A stretch of 5,071 bases of DNA from Dehalococcoidia bacterium (GTDB lineage Bacteria; Chloroflexota; Dehalococcoidia; UBA2247), in assembly GCA_021159955.1 (NCBI GenBank), contig JAGHDJ010000147.1, positions 1 to 5,071 of the forward strand. Reading direction: 5' to 3'. The notes below the pieces were generated by a model, which made no database searches, was not told where the DNA came from, and was given only the letters and a program-made list of their open reading frames with translations. A program made the position numbers and the translations under genes. Every line of letters begins with the position of its first letter. Within the stretch, counting starts at the first letter, position 1. Below, in pieces: positions 1 to 5,071 of this stretch.

Positions 1-235
1 GATTAACCCTGCCGCCAATGCGCAGTAAACCCAGATTGGTGCATCTCAAGGTCTCCGTCATTACATCCGCAGAAAAGCTGCCCTTGTCCATAGCGGTAAC
101 GGTCAGGCATACGCCATTAACAGCAATACTGTCACCCAACGCCGCCTCTTCCAACACCCTATTCGCCGAAATAGTTAGACTTTCCGCACCCCGCGCCTTC
201 ACCACCCCTACCTCTTCAACGATACCGCTGAACAT
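1..235 (-). CDS. ribE: Riboflavin synthase alpha chain, N-terminal part (cut by window edge)
   Basis: Riboflavin synthase converts two molecules of 6,7-dimethyl-8-ribityllumazine into riboflavin and 5-amino-6-ribitylamino-uracil, the last step of riboflavin synthesis, in the cytoplasm. The 78 visible residues start MFSGIVEEVG, the hallmark N-terminus of the family. They continue with the first lumazine-binding barrel, including GDSIAVNGVCLTV (about residues 34-46) and FSADVMTETL (about 53-62). The family is usually about 200 residues with two such barrels, so roughly the first third is here and the rest lies left of the window. The ATG at 233-235 was chosen because the family N-terminus begins exactly there and a purine-rich GAGAGGGAG lies just upstream on the minus strand. 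It follows ribD by 21 nt in the same direction, so the two are almost certainly one operon. Some genomes call this gene ribC or ribE; the function is sure, the symbol is convention. Confidence 0.95.
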   Translation of the reverse strand, partial: MFSGIVEEVGVVKARGAESLTISANRVLEEAALGDSIAVNGVCLTVTAMDKGSFSADVMTETLRCTNLGLLRIGGRVN

Positions 236-256
236 TATAAACTACTCCCTCTCGAT

Positions 257-1351
257 TTATCCAACGTATCCCTCAACCAACACATCATCACCGAGCCTCT
301 GCACCTTCACTCTGCTCAAATGAGCAGCTTCACTTATTTTACTTGCGCCTTCTCCACATATGGGGCTCACGGCTTCCCCTCCACCAATGAGAACCGGCGC
401 AATAAAAACCATCACCTTGTCAACTAAACCGCCATCAAAAAATGAGCCGAGCAAGCTACCTCCGCCCTCTACAAGCAGGTTGATGATATCCCTCTTTCCC
501 AATTCCTTCAGTAATTCATCAAGATTAACCAACCCATCTTCGGGTGGCAATTCCACCACCTCTATTCCCCTCTCTGCAAAGGCACTCTTCTTTTCCTCGT
601 CCAGTGGAGATGCCACAGCAATAAGTGTTTCCCCAGGAACCCGAAATACCTGAGCGGTGAGGGGAATCCGACCCTTGCTATCTACTATCACCCTCAGCGG
701 CTGCTTTTCTAACTGCCCCCCATCCTTGCCAACCCTCTGCGTGAGACGAGGATCATCAACCAATATGGTATTTATACCTACCACAATAGCATCTGTAGCA
801 TAGCGCATCCAGTGTGCCCGCCGCCGTGATTCTTCTCCGCTTATCCACCTTGAATCCCCTGTCCGTGTGGCTATTTTGCCATCCAAACTCATAGCGAACT
901 TGGCAGTAACAAAGGGGAGCTCGGTAGCAACATGCTTGATATATGCCTCATTAAGTTCACGGGCTTCCTTCTCGTAATCACCGAGATATACCTTTATGCC
1001 CGCTTTCTCCAACTCCTCTTTCCCCATACCCAGCACCCTGCTATCAGGGTCAAGCATCGCCATATAGACTTCTTCAACACCCGCAGCAATTATACTCCCG
1101 GTGCACGGCGGGGTGCGCCCATAATGACAGCAGGGCTCCAGAGTAACATACATAGTTGACCCACGGGCAGATTCTCCTGCCTGCTGCAGTGCCATTATCT
1201 CAGCATGAGCAGACCCCGGGGGCTGAGTATATCCTTCCCCCACTACATCTCCATCATTAACTATCACTGCACCCACAGACGGATTGGGACTGGCATGTCC
1301 CAAAGCCAGCTCAGCCAGAGAAAGCGCACGCTTCATATAATCTATCGCCAT
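257..1351 (-). CDS. ribD: Bifunctional diaminohydroxyphosphoribosylaminopyrimidine deaminase / 5-amino-6-(5-phosphoribosylamino)uracil reductase
   Basis: RibD catalyses two consecutive early steps of riboflavin synthesis: zinc-dependent deamination of the pyrimidine made by GTP cyclohydrolase II, then NADPH-dependent reduction of the ribose side chain. The 364-residue protein is full length. The N-terminal deaminase (about 1-145) has NPSVGAVIV (23-31), the zinc/proton-shuttle motif HAE (49-51) and PCCHYGRTPPC (73-83), with Cys74 and Cys83 as the expected zinc ligands beside His49. The C-terminal reductase (about 146-364) opens with KFAMSLDGKIAT (151-162) and has SRWISGEESR (167-176), VDDPRLT (198-204) and LLVEGGGSL (292-300), the conserved substrate/cofactor elements. 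No key residue is missing. The ATG at 1349-1351 is supported by AGGAGGT about 9 nt upstream on the minus strand. It is the first visible gene of the rib operon, divergent from the patatin-like gene across a 229-bp regulatory gap. Confidence 0.97.
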   Translation of the reverse strand: MAIDYMKRALSLAELALGHASPNPSVGAVIVNDGDVVGEGYTQPPGSAHAEIMALQQAGESARGSTMYVTLEPCCHYGRTPPCTGSIIAAGVEEVYMAMLDPDSRVLGMGKEELEKAGIKVYLGDYEKEARELNEAYIKHVATELPFVTAKFAMSLDGKIATRTGDSRWISGEESRRRAHWMRYATDAIVVGINTILVDDPRLTQRVGKDGGQLEKQPLRVIVDSKGRIPLTAQVFRVPGETLIAVASPLDEEKKSAFAERGIEVVELPPEDGLVNLDELLKELGKRDIINLLVEGGGSLLGSFFDGGLVDKVMVFIAPVLIGGGEAVSPICGEGASKISEAAHLSRVKVQRLGDDVLVEGYVG

Positions 1352-1357
1352 TATACC

Positions 1358-1385
1358 GTGACCTCCTCACTGATTTCGCTATCAG
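1358..1385 (-). promoter_or_regulatory. ribD ribosome-binding site within two overlapping small hairpins
   Basis: On the minus strand the Shine-Dalgarno GGAGG (1362-1366) sits exactly in the 5-nt loop of a 4-bp stem, GTGA (1367-1370) pairing with TCAC (1358-1361). Immediately upstream, CTGAT (1381-1385) and ATCAG (1370-1374) form a second 5-bp stem with a 6-nt loop. The two stems share base 1370, so they cannot both be complete. The pairing is read directly from the sequence. A regulatory role (translation control of ribD) is inference only, and both stems are weak. Confidence 0.4.
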
Positions 1386-1431
1386 CATCTGCACCAAGAC
1401 ATATTGCCACACACAAATCCTGCCTAACTTC

Positions 1432-1453
1432 AGCACCCAGATTCTAGCACCCA
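1432..1453. repeat. 8-bp direct repeat flanking the predicted rib -10 element
   Basis: AGCACCCA occurs at 1432-1439 and again at 1446-1453, 14 bp apart. Each copy is preceded by a TTC or TTCT, so the similarity extends slightly beyond the perfect 8 bp. The pair brackets the predicted minus-strand -10 box (1441-1446). The position is what a regulator site would look like, but chance cannot be excluded for repeats this short. Confidence 0.35.
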
Positions 1454-1469
1454 CCCTATTAAACTGCAA
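1441..1469 (-). promoter_or_regulatory. Predicted sigma-70-type promoter of the rib operon
   Basis: Read on the minus strand, TTGCAG (1464-1469) is followed after 17 bp by TAGAAT (1441-1446), four-of-six and five-of-six matches to the housekeeping consensus at ideal spacing. Transcription would start near 1434 and give an untranslated leader of about 80 nt before ribD. I read that leader for FMN-riboswitch conserved blocks and saw none. It is the best minus-strand candidate between the divergent genes. Confidence 0.5.
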
Positions 1470-1470
1470 A

Positions 1471-1486
1471 CAGGTTAATTACCTTG
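1471..1486. repeat. Near-palindrome between divergent rib and patatin promoters
   Basis: CAGGTTAATTACCTTG is an imperfect inverted repeat centred on AATT, with 12 of 16 positions symmetrical. It lies directly next to the rib -35 (1464-1469) and touches the start of the patatin-gene -35 (1484-1489). A dimeric regulator bound here could affect both genes. This is inferred from position and symmetry alone, and no known operator was recognised. Confidence 0.3.
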
Positions 1487-1513
1487 ATAAGACAACAATT
1501 CAGATGATATAAT
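1484..1513 (+). promoter_or_regulatory. Predicted sigma-70-type promoter of the patatin-like gene
   Basis: TTGATA (1484-1489) and a perfect TATAAT (1508-1513) are separated by 18 bp. A TG at 1505-1506, one base before the -10, makes it an extended -10 promoter. The start point would be near 1520, leaving a leader of about 60 nt that ends in AAGGAG (1564-1569), 11 nt before the ATG at 1581. This is one of the strongest promoter-like sequences in the window and suggests the gene is well expressed. Confidence 0.65.
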
Positions 1514-1580
1514 TTGACAACTGATGTTGCTCCCCCGCAGAGAGTCACTGGTAGATTTAACATAAGGAGTTGCGAAAACT

Positions 1581-2450
1581 ATGGACTCAGATATAGACAC
1601 AGCTTTCGTCCTCAGTGGCGGCGGTAATCGAGGTGCCATTGAGGCAGGAGCCTTACTGTCACTTCTGAAACACAATATCACCCCCCAATTACTCGTGGGA
1701 ACGTCGGTAGGCGCACTCAATGCAATCCGTTTTGCCGTAAATCCCACCGTGGGCGGGGCGAAAAAATTAATCAGGATATGGAAAGAAGCAACAAAGGTAA
1801 ACATCTTCACAGGAAACTATCTCTCAATGGGAAGACGTTTTATTAGCAGCAGAGATAGTCTGTTTGACAACGAAAAGCTGAGGCATTTGATAGAGAGCAG
1901 CCTGCCACCGGGAATAAAATACTTTGGAGATATGCCTGACATCAAGCTGCGCATCGTAGCTGCTAACCTGAACACCGGTGAGATGTATGTCTTCGGACAT
2001 GATCCATCGGAATCGCTGGTGGATGCAGCGATGGCAAGTACAGCCATCCCCCCCTACCTACCCCCATGGGAATGCCACGGCTGGCAATATATAGATGGGG
2101 GAGTTGTTTCCTCTTTACCCATTGGAGTAGCTATAGAGGAGCACGCCAGAAAGATATACGCCCTTGACGTAAACTTCGCCGGTGAAGTAAAACCGAAGAT
2201 TAAGGGGGTGTTCAATATCGCCGGACGAGCCGTCAGTATTATGATGTATCAGCACTTCCTGGGTGATTTGAAGATAGCACAGACGGGACATACGGAAACT
2301 ATTTACCACATCGCCACCAACGCTTTCAAGGAAACCCACCTATGGAATATGAGTAACACCAAAGATATGCTCAAGATGGGCGAACAAATGGTAGATGATT
2401 TCCTGAGCCAGGAGCATCCCAGCGGCTACGTTAAATACCAAGTCCCTTAA
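1581..2450 (+). CDS. Patatin-like phospholipase (RssA/YlbK-type serine acyl hydrolase)
   Basis: Patatin-like proteins hydrolyse acyl esters of phospholipids or related lipids with a Ser-Asp dyad. All family elements are present in the 289 residues: oxyanion-hole GGGNRG (13-18), nucleophile elbow GTSVG (40-44, Ser42), ASTAIPP (152-158) and the catalytic-Asp motif DGG (172-174, Asp172). The domain fills about residues 6-210. The remaining part has no recognised motif and may be an alpha-helical cap. No signal peptide or membrane segment is apparent, so a cytoplasmic or peripheral membrane enzyme is likely. The short length and early GGG motif resemble the bacterial RssA/YlbK group more than secreted toxins such as ExoU. 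The ATG follows AAGGAG at 11 nt and is immediately upstream of the conserved domain. It stands alone on the plus strand between minus-strand genes, with its own promoter. The substrate cannot be told from the sequence. Confidence 0.9.
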   Translation: MDSDIDTAFVLSGGGNRGAIEAGALLSLLKHNITPQLLVGTSVGALNAIRFAVNPTVGGAKKLIRIWKEATKVNIFTGNYLSMGRRFISSRDSLFDNEKLRHLIESSLPPGIKYFGDMPDIKLRIVAANLNTGEMYVFGHDPSESLVDAAMASTAIPPYLPPWECHGWQYIDGGVVSSLPIGVAIEEHARKIYALDVNFAGEVKPKIKGVFNIAGRAVSIMMYQHFLGDLKIAQTGHTETIYHIATNAFKETHLWNMSNTKDMLKMGEQMVDDFLSQEHPSGYVKYQVP

Positions 2451-2537
2451 AAGCTATGCCTCTTCACCCACAGGCGGACAAAACGGTCGCAGTTCCCTTC
2501 CCCACACAGGCGCAAACTAACGTTCAGAAGGACGATG

Positions 2538-3194
2538 CTAGTCCGATGTTTTCTCCGACTCCTCTTTCTGCTCAACTTCTTCCGCCTCAGTCACCTCAGC
2601 TGCCCCTTCAATTGCTTCAGTCTCCTCTACCTCAAGTCTCGGTTTATAAACCTTAATCACCAGACTTTCGGCATTTGTCACAGCTTTAGCACCATCAGGC
2701 ATATCCACATCTTTAACACAAATGGTAGGATTAGCTTCATCAAGATGGCTAATATCCACATCTATACTGCTGGGAATGTTGTCAGGCATACACTCCACAG
2801 AGACAGCCATCATATTCTTCAGCAATTTCACCGTAGCGGACTTTGCCACCGGAGATTCCCCAACAAACCTGAGGGGCACCTCCACCGTAACTGCATGCGT
2901 CATCCGCACTTGCTGGAAATCAACATGAATCAACTCATCTGATATAGCATCTCTCTGCACATCAGCAATCATAACCTTATGAGAGCGCTTGGCATCATCT
3001 ATAAATAGAGATATCAAACTGGTCGAGCCCGCCCGCCTTAAGATATCCTCCAGAGAATGCGTATCCACCTGAAGGGGCAGAGATTTGACCCTTGATCCAT
3101 AAATATGAGCCGGCGTTATCCCTTTTCTCCGCAGCATCTTTACTTTTTTGCCGAGCACCTCTCTGGTGTTGACGCGAATCTTCAATTTATCCAT
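2538..3194 (-). CDS. rplY: 50S ribosomal protein L25 / general stress protein Ctc
   Basis: L25 (Ctc/TL5 type) binds 5S rRNA in the central protuberance of the large ribosomal subunit. At 218 residues this is the long, two-domain form, unlike the roughly 95-residue E. coli protein. The N-terminal 5S-binding barrel (about 1-96) shows REVLGKKVKMLRRKGITPA (11-29) followed by HIYG, then DVQRDAISDELIHVDFQQV (78-96). The C-terminal TL5 domain (about 100-186) contains VPLRFVGESPVAK (106-118) and CMPDNIPSSIDVDISHL (135-151). Residues from about 187 onward form a Glu-rich, probably disordered tail, which is common in this family. The ATG at 3192-3194 has GGAG 8 nt upstream on the minus strand. It lies 97 nt downstream of pyk in the same direction but has its own strong promoter. 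In Bacillus the homologue is a stress gene; whether that holds here is unknown. Confidence 0.95.
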   Translation of the reverse strand: MDKLKIRVNTREVLGKKVKMLRRKGITPAHIYGSRVKSLPLQVDTHSLEDILRRAGSTSLISLFIDDAKRSHKVMIADVQRDAISDELIHVDFQQVRMTHAVTVEVPLRFVGESPVAKSATVKLLKNMMAVSVECMPDNIPSSIDVDISHLDEANPTICVKDVDMPDGAKAVTNAESLVIKVYKPRLEVEETEAIEGAAEVTEAEEVEQKEESEKTSD

Positions 3195-3241
3195 TAAAAT
3201 ACTCCATCTCAGGAAGCTCCAAATTAAAATTTAACTACAAA

Positions 3242-3270
3242 ATCTTAACACTTGGCGTGTCGCGCGTCAA
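3242..3270 (-). promoter_or_regulatory. Predicted sigma-70-type promoter of rplY
   Basis: On the minus strand TTGACG (3265-3270) is followed after 17 bp by TAAGAT (3242-3247), with a TG one base before the -10 (extended -10). Both boxes match five of six consensus positions. Transcription would start near 3235, about 40 nt before the rplY ATG. The promoter lies wholly in the pyk-rplY gap, so rplY can be transcribed independently. I see no clear terminator after pyk, so read-through from pyk is also possible. Confidence 0.65.
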
Positions 3271-3291
3271 ACAAAGACAATACAGGACTTT

Positions 3292-4707
3292 TTATTCAGC
3301 GTGTTGAACCCTTATCATATTGGTACTGCCAGGCACGCCCAGGGGGACACCGGCAGTAATAACAAGGAGTTGCCCACGTTCCGCCACACCCATTCTAAGT
3401 GCCAGCCGAACCGCCTCACCAAACATCTCATCCACGCCCTCAATACCCAAGACAAGCTGAGGTATCACTCCCCAGCAGAGCACCAATTTCCGCGCCACGC
3501 CCGCATCGGGAGTGAGTGCCAGTATCGGCACAGGGGGACGATATCTGGACACCCGCAAAGCGGTGCTGCCCGAACTGGTATAGGCAACTATGCCAGCAGC
3601 CCCAAGCTGCTGTGAGATACTACAAGCGGCATAGCTTATAGCATCATCCGTCTTCGCCAAAACATGCCCCGTTTTCTCTGAAAGACTGCGCTTATAGGGC
3701 AACGCCTTCTCAGACTCAACGGCAATGCCGGACATCACCTTCACCGTTTCTACCGGGTATTGTCCCACAGCCGTCTCACCAGAGAGCATCACCGCATCCG
3801 CCCCATCAAAGATAGCATTAGCAACATCACTAACCTCCGCTCGGGTTGGCCTCGGAGAATTCAACATTGACTCCAGCATCTGGGTAGCCACTATAACGGG
3901 TTTGCCTGCACGGCTGCACTTGTTTATTATCTCTTTCTGCACCACGGGAACTTCCTGCAGCGGAATCTCTACCCCCAAATCGCCGCGGGCTATCATAATA
4001 CCATCCGCTTCAGCGATGATTTCATCTATGTTATCGACCGCCTCATGTTTTTCAATTTTAGCGATGAGCGCCGCTTTAGAACCCTTTCCCCGCAGCAACT
4101 GTTTCAGATGATGCACCTCATCAGCCTCACGCACAAAGGACATAGCCACAAAATCCACGCCGTGCTCCAGCCCAAAGTCCAGATCCTTCACCTCACTATT
4201 ACTGATAGAGGGCACATTGAGTTTAACCCCAGGAACATTGATCCCTTTATGTGCAGTTAATACACCACCAGCAATCACTCTGCACAAAACATCGGTATCA
4301 GTGGTGGACAACACACTCAACTGGATAGCGCCATCACTCAGAAAAATAATATCACCTGCAACGACATCTTCAGGCAAGGAACGCAAAGACACCGATACCC
4401 GACGTTCGTCACCCAATATTTTGTCGCTGGTGAGGGTAATTTCATCTCCTTCCCGAAGAGACACTCCATCTTTCATATCCCCTACCCTCAACTTGGGTCC
4501 CGGTAAATCCTGAAGTATCGCCAACGGCACATTCAACTTTGCCGAGACCTCACGAATAGTCTTGATAGTTTTGGCTTGTTCTTCCCTGGTGCCATGAGAG
4601 AAATTCAAGCGGGCAACATTCATCCCTCCCCGAACCATCTTTTCTATTATCTGTTTCGAACAACTCGCAGGCCCAATAGTGCAAACTATTTTAGTCTTCC
4701 TGAACAT
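3292..4707 (-). CDS. pyk: Pyruvate kinase, predicted potassium-independent type
   Basis: Pyruvate kinase transfers phosphate from phosphoenolpyruvate to ADP, the last ATP-yielding step of glycolysis. The 471 residues are the usual length for a bacterial enzyme without the extra C-terminal PEP-utiliser domain. Visible elements: TKIVCTIGPAS (5-15), MNVARLNFSHG (29-39, with Arg33 and Asn35), the B domain (about 76-170), AKIEK (216-220, catalytic Lys217 and metal ligand Glu219), ARGDLG (240-245, metal ligand Asp243), VIVATQM (271-277, Thr275) and PTRAEVSDVANA (287-298). The C-terminal allosteric-type domain (about 345-471) is complete. The usual DTKGPEIR segment is DLPGPKLR (67-74) here. Lys72 stands where rabbit muscle enzyme has Glu117, the signature of enzymes that do not need K+. 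The ATG at 4705-4707 is preceded by AGAGGAAGAG and matches the family N-terminus. Its own promoter lies just upstream, between it and the CRISPR array. Confidence 0.97.
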   Translation of the reverse strand: MFRKTKIVCTIGPASCSKQIIEKMVRGGMNVARLNFSHGTREEQAKTIKTIREVSAKLNVPLAILQDLPGPKLRVGDMKDGVSLREGDEITLTSDKILGDERRVSVSLRSLPEDVVAGDIIFLSDGAIQLSVLSTTDTDVLCRVIAGGVLTAHKGINVPGVKLNVPSISNSEVKDLDFGLEHGVDFVAMSFVREADEVHHLKQLLRGKGSKAALIAKIEKHEAVDNIDEIIAEADGIMIARGDLGVEIPLQEVPVVQKEIINKCSRAGKPVIVATQMLESMLNSPRPTRAEVSDVANAIFDGADAVMLSGETAVGQYPVETVKVMSGIAVESEKALPYKRSLSEKTGHVLAKTDDAISYAACSISQQLGAAGIVAYTSSGSTALRVSRYRPPVPILALTPDAGVARKLVLCWGVIPQLVLGIEGVDEMFGEAVRLALRMGVAERGQLLVITAGVPLGVPGSTNMIRVQHAE

Positions 4708-4745
4708 CTCTTCCTCTTCATTTCGAAGCTAACAAGAACATCTCA

Positions 4746-4774
4746 ATTCTACACTGTGAACCATTGCCAAACAA
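4746..4774 (-). promoter_or_regulatory. Predicted promoter of pyk
   Basis: On the minus strand TTGTTT (4769-4774) and TAGAAT (4746-4751) are 17 bp apart. The -10 matches five of six positions and the -35 four of six. The start site would be near 4739, about 32 nt before the pyk ATG. The -35 ends only 38 bp from the last CRISPR repeat, so the pyk regulatory region directly abuts the array. The rest of 4708-4812 holds a perfect 10-bp palindrome, TTCATATGAA (4795-4804), and no gene. Confidence 0.4.
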
Positions 4775-4812
4775 GTATGCCGTCAGAAAAACGATTCATA
4801 TGAAGTGCAGAC

Positions 4813-5071
4813 AGTTCACCCCCACACATGTGGGGAATACGACGTGATAGTTCACGCTTGAGCATCATAAGCAGGTTCACCCCCACACATGTGGGGAATA
4901 CTTCCTAAAATAATTTTCCTTGCCAGTGTGCCAAGGTTCACCCCCACACATGTGGGGAATACAGGACTAACTAGGTTTTCACCATCGGCGATGGCGGTTC
5001 ACCCCCACACATGTGGGGAATACTTTGGGTCATCATCTGGGGTTATCATCTCCCACGGTTCACCCCCACAC
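4813..5071 (-). CRISPR. Type I-E-like CRISPR array, leader-distal end (continues past the right edge)
   Basis: Repeats of 28 bp lie at 4813-4840, 4874-4901, 4935-4962 and 4996-5023, with a fifth cut at 5057-5071. The four spacers (4841-4873, 4902-4934, 4963-4995, 5024-5056) are all exactly 33 bp and differ from one another. On the plus strand each repeat begins GGTTCAC and ends GAATAC. The middle forms a CCCCAC/GTGGGG stem of 6 bp with an ACAT loop. Repeats are identical except the first, whose initial G is A (4813). Read on the minus strand the repeat begins GTATTCCCC and ends GTGAACC, the same layout as E. coli and Thermus type I-E repeats whose 3' end gives the crRNA 5' handle. The minus strand is therefore predicted to be transcribed, making 4813-4840 the terminal, leader-distal repeat; its single change fits the usual decay there. 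No cas gene is in the window, so the subtype rests on repeat and spacer form only. Leader and cas genes would be expected to the right. Confidence 0.95.

Noticed and set aside
1352..1440. FMN riboswitch in the ribD leader
   Set aside because: I read the minus-strand leader for the conserved AGGATAT, GGGGCAGGGTGAA and CCGAC-type blocks and found none. At about 80 nt the leader is also too short for the full aptamer plus expression platform.
1514..1519. Perfect TTGACA on the plus strand as an alternative -35
   Set aside because: There is no -10-like hexamer 16-18 bp downstream, and it overlaps the much better extended -10 promoter just upstream.
1475..2339. Minus-strand open frames opposite the patatin gene
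   Set aside because: They are antisense shadows of a gene with all patatin motifs. The upstream one also covers the divergent promoter region.
2463..2512. C-rich direct repeat (TTCACCCACA / TTCCCCACACA) as a relic of the CRISPR array
   Set aside because: The copies are 36 bp apart, not 61, and lack the GTGGGGAATAC half of the repeat.
2530..2544. GGAC/GTCC hairpin near the end of rplY as a terminator
   Set aside because: The stem is only 4 bp with a 7-nt loop and the T run is displaced by four bases, too weak for an intrinsic terminator in either direction.
2456..2942. Plus-strand open frames of 66 and 135 codons
   Set aside because: They overlap rplY in antisense, have low-complexity or shadow-like composition and show no recognisable motif, while the minus-strand frame encodes a clear L25.
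4756..4762. GTGAACC in the pyk promoter as a decayed CRISPR repeat
   Set aside because: Only 7 bases match, on the opposite strand from the array repeats and without the C-rich/G-rich stem, so chance is the simpler explanation.
3301..4803. Several plus-strand open frames opposite pyk, and one reaching into its promoter region
   Set aside because: All lie antisense to a complete pyruvate kinase and lack family motifs; the last one is Phe/Arg-rich and ends just before the array.

Overview
The window is bacterial, tightly packed and of roughly balanced base composition. Almost all of it is housekeeping genes, and the right-hand end enters a CRISPR array. The genes fit many free-living bacteria: a two-domain L25/Ctc ribosomal protein with an acidic tail, a single-copy-style riboflavin operon, and a pyruvate kinase of the 'DLPGPK' type. 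The taxon cannot be fixed from this alone. An anaerobic Chloroflexota (Dehalococcoidia-like) host is compatible, but that is only a weak guess.

Layout, left to right. (1) 1-1351, minus strand: a riboflavin operon read right to left. The bifunctional deaminase/reductase gene ribD is followed after 21 nt by the start of the riboflavin synthase alpha-chain gene, which runs off the left edge. (2) 1352-1580: a divergent regulatory region with a good plus-strand promoter (extended -10), a plausible minus-strand promoter for rib, a direct repeat over the rib -10, a near-palindrome between the two promoters, and small hairpins around the ribD Shine-Dalgarno. No FMN riboswitch is visible. (3) 1581-2450, plus strand: a complete patatin-like phospholipase with an intact Ser-Asp dyad. 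(4) 2451-2537: a short convergent gap with an imperfect direct repeat and no convincing terminator. (5) 2538-4707, minus strand: rplY (L25/Ctc), with its own near-consensus promoter, lies downstream of pyk (pyruvate kinase). (6) 4708-4812: the pyk promoter region. (7) 4813-5071: four complete 28-bp repeats and one cut repeat, separated by four 33-bp spacers, of type I-E character. By comparison with known I-E repeats the crRNA strand is the minus strand. The window therefore holds the leader-distal end, and the leader (and perhaps cas genes) should lie beyond the right edge.

How the genes relate. RibD and riboflavin synthase carry out successive parts of flavin biosynthesis. Pyk makes ATP and pyruvate, and its active-site signature predicts independence from potassium. 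L25 binds 5S rRNA. The patatin gene has no obvious functional link to its neighbours. No wholly new system is seen. The points most worth following are the array end abutting and co-oriented with pyk, a spacer containing a 13-bp tandem repeat, the potassium-independence signature in Pyk, and the structured ribD translation start.
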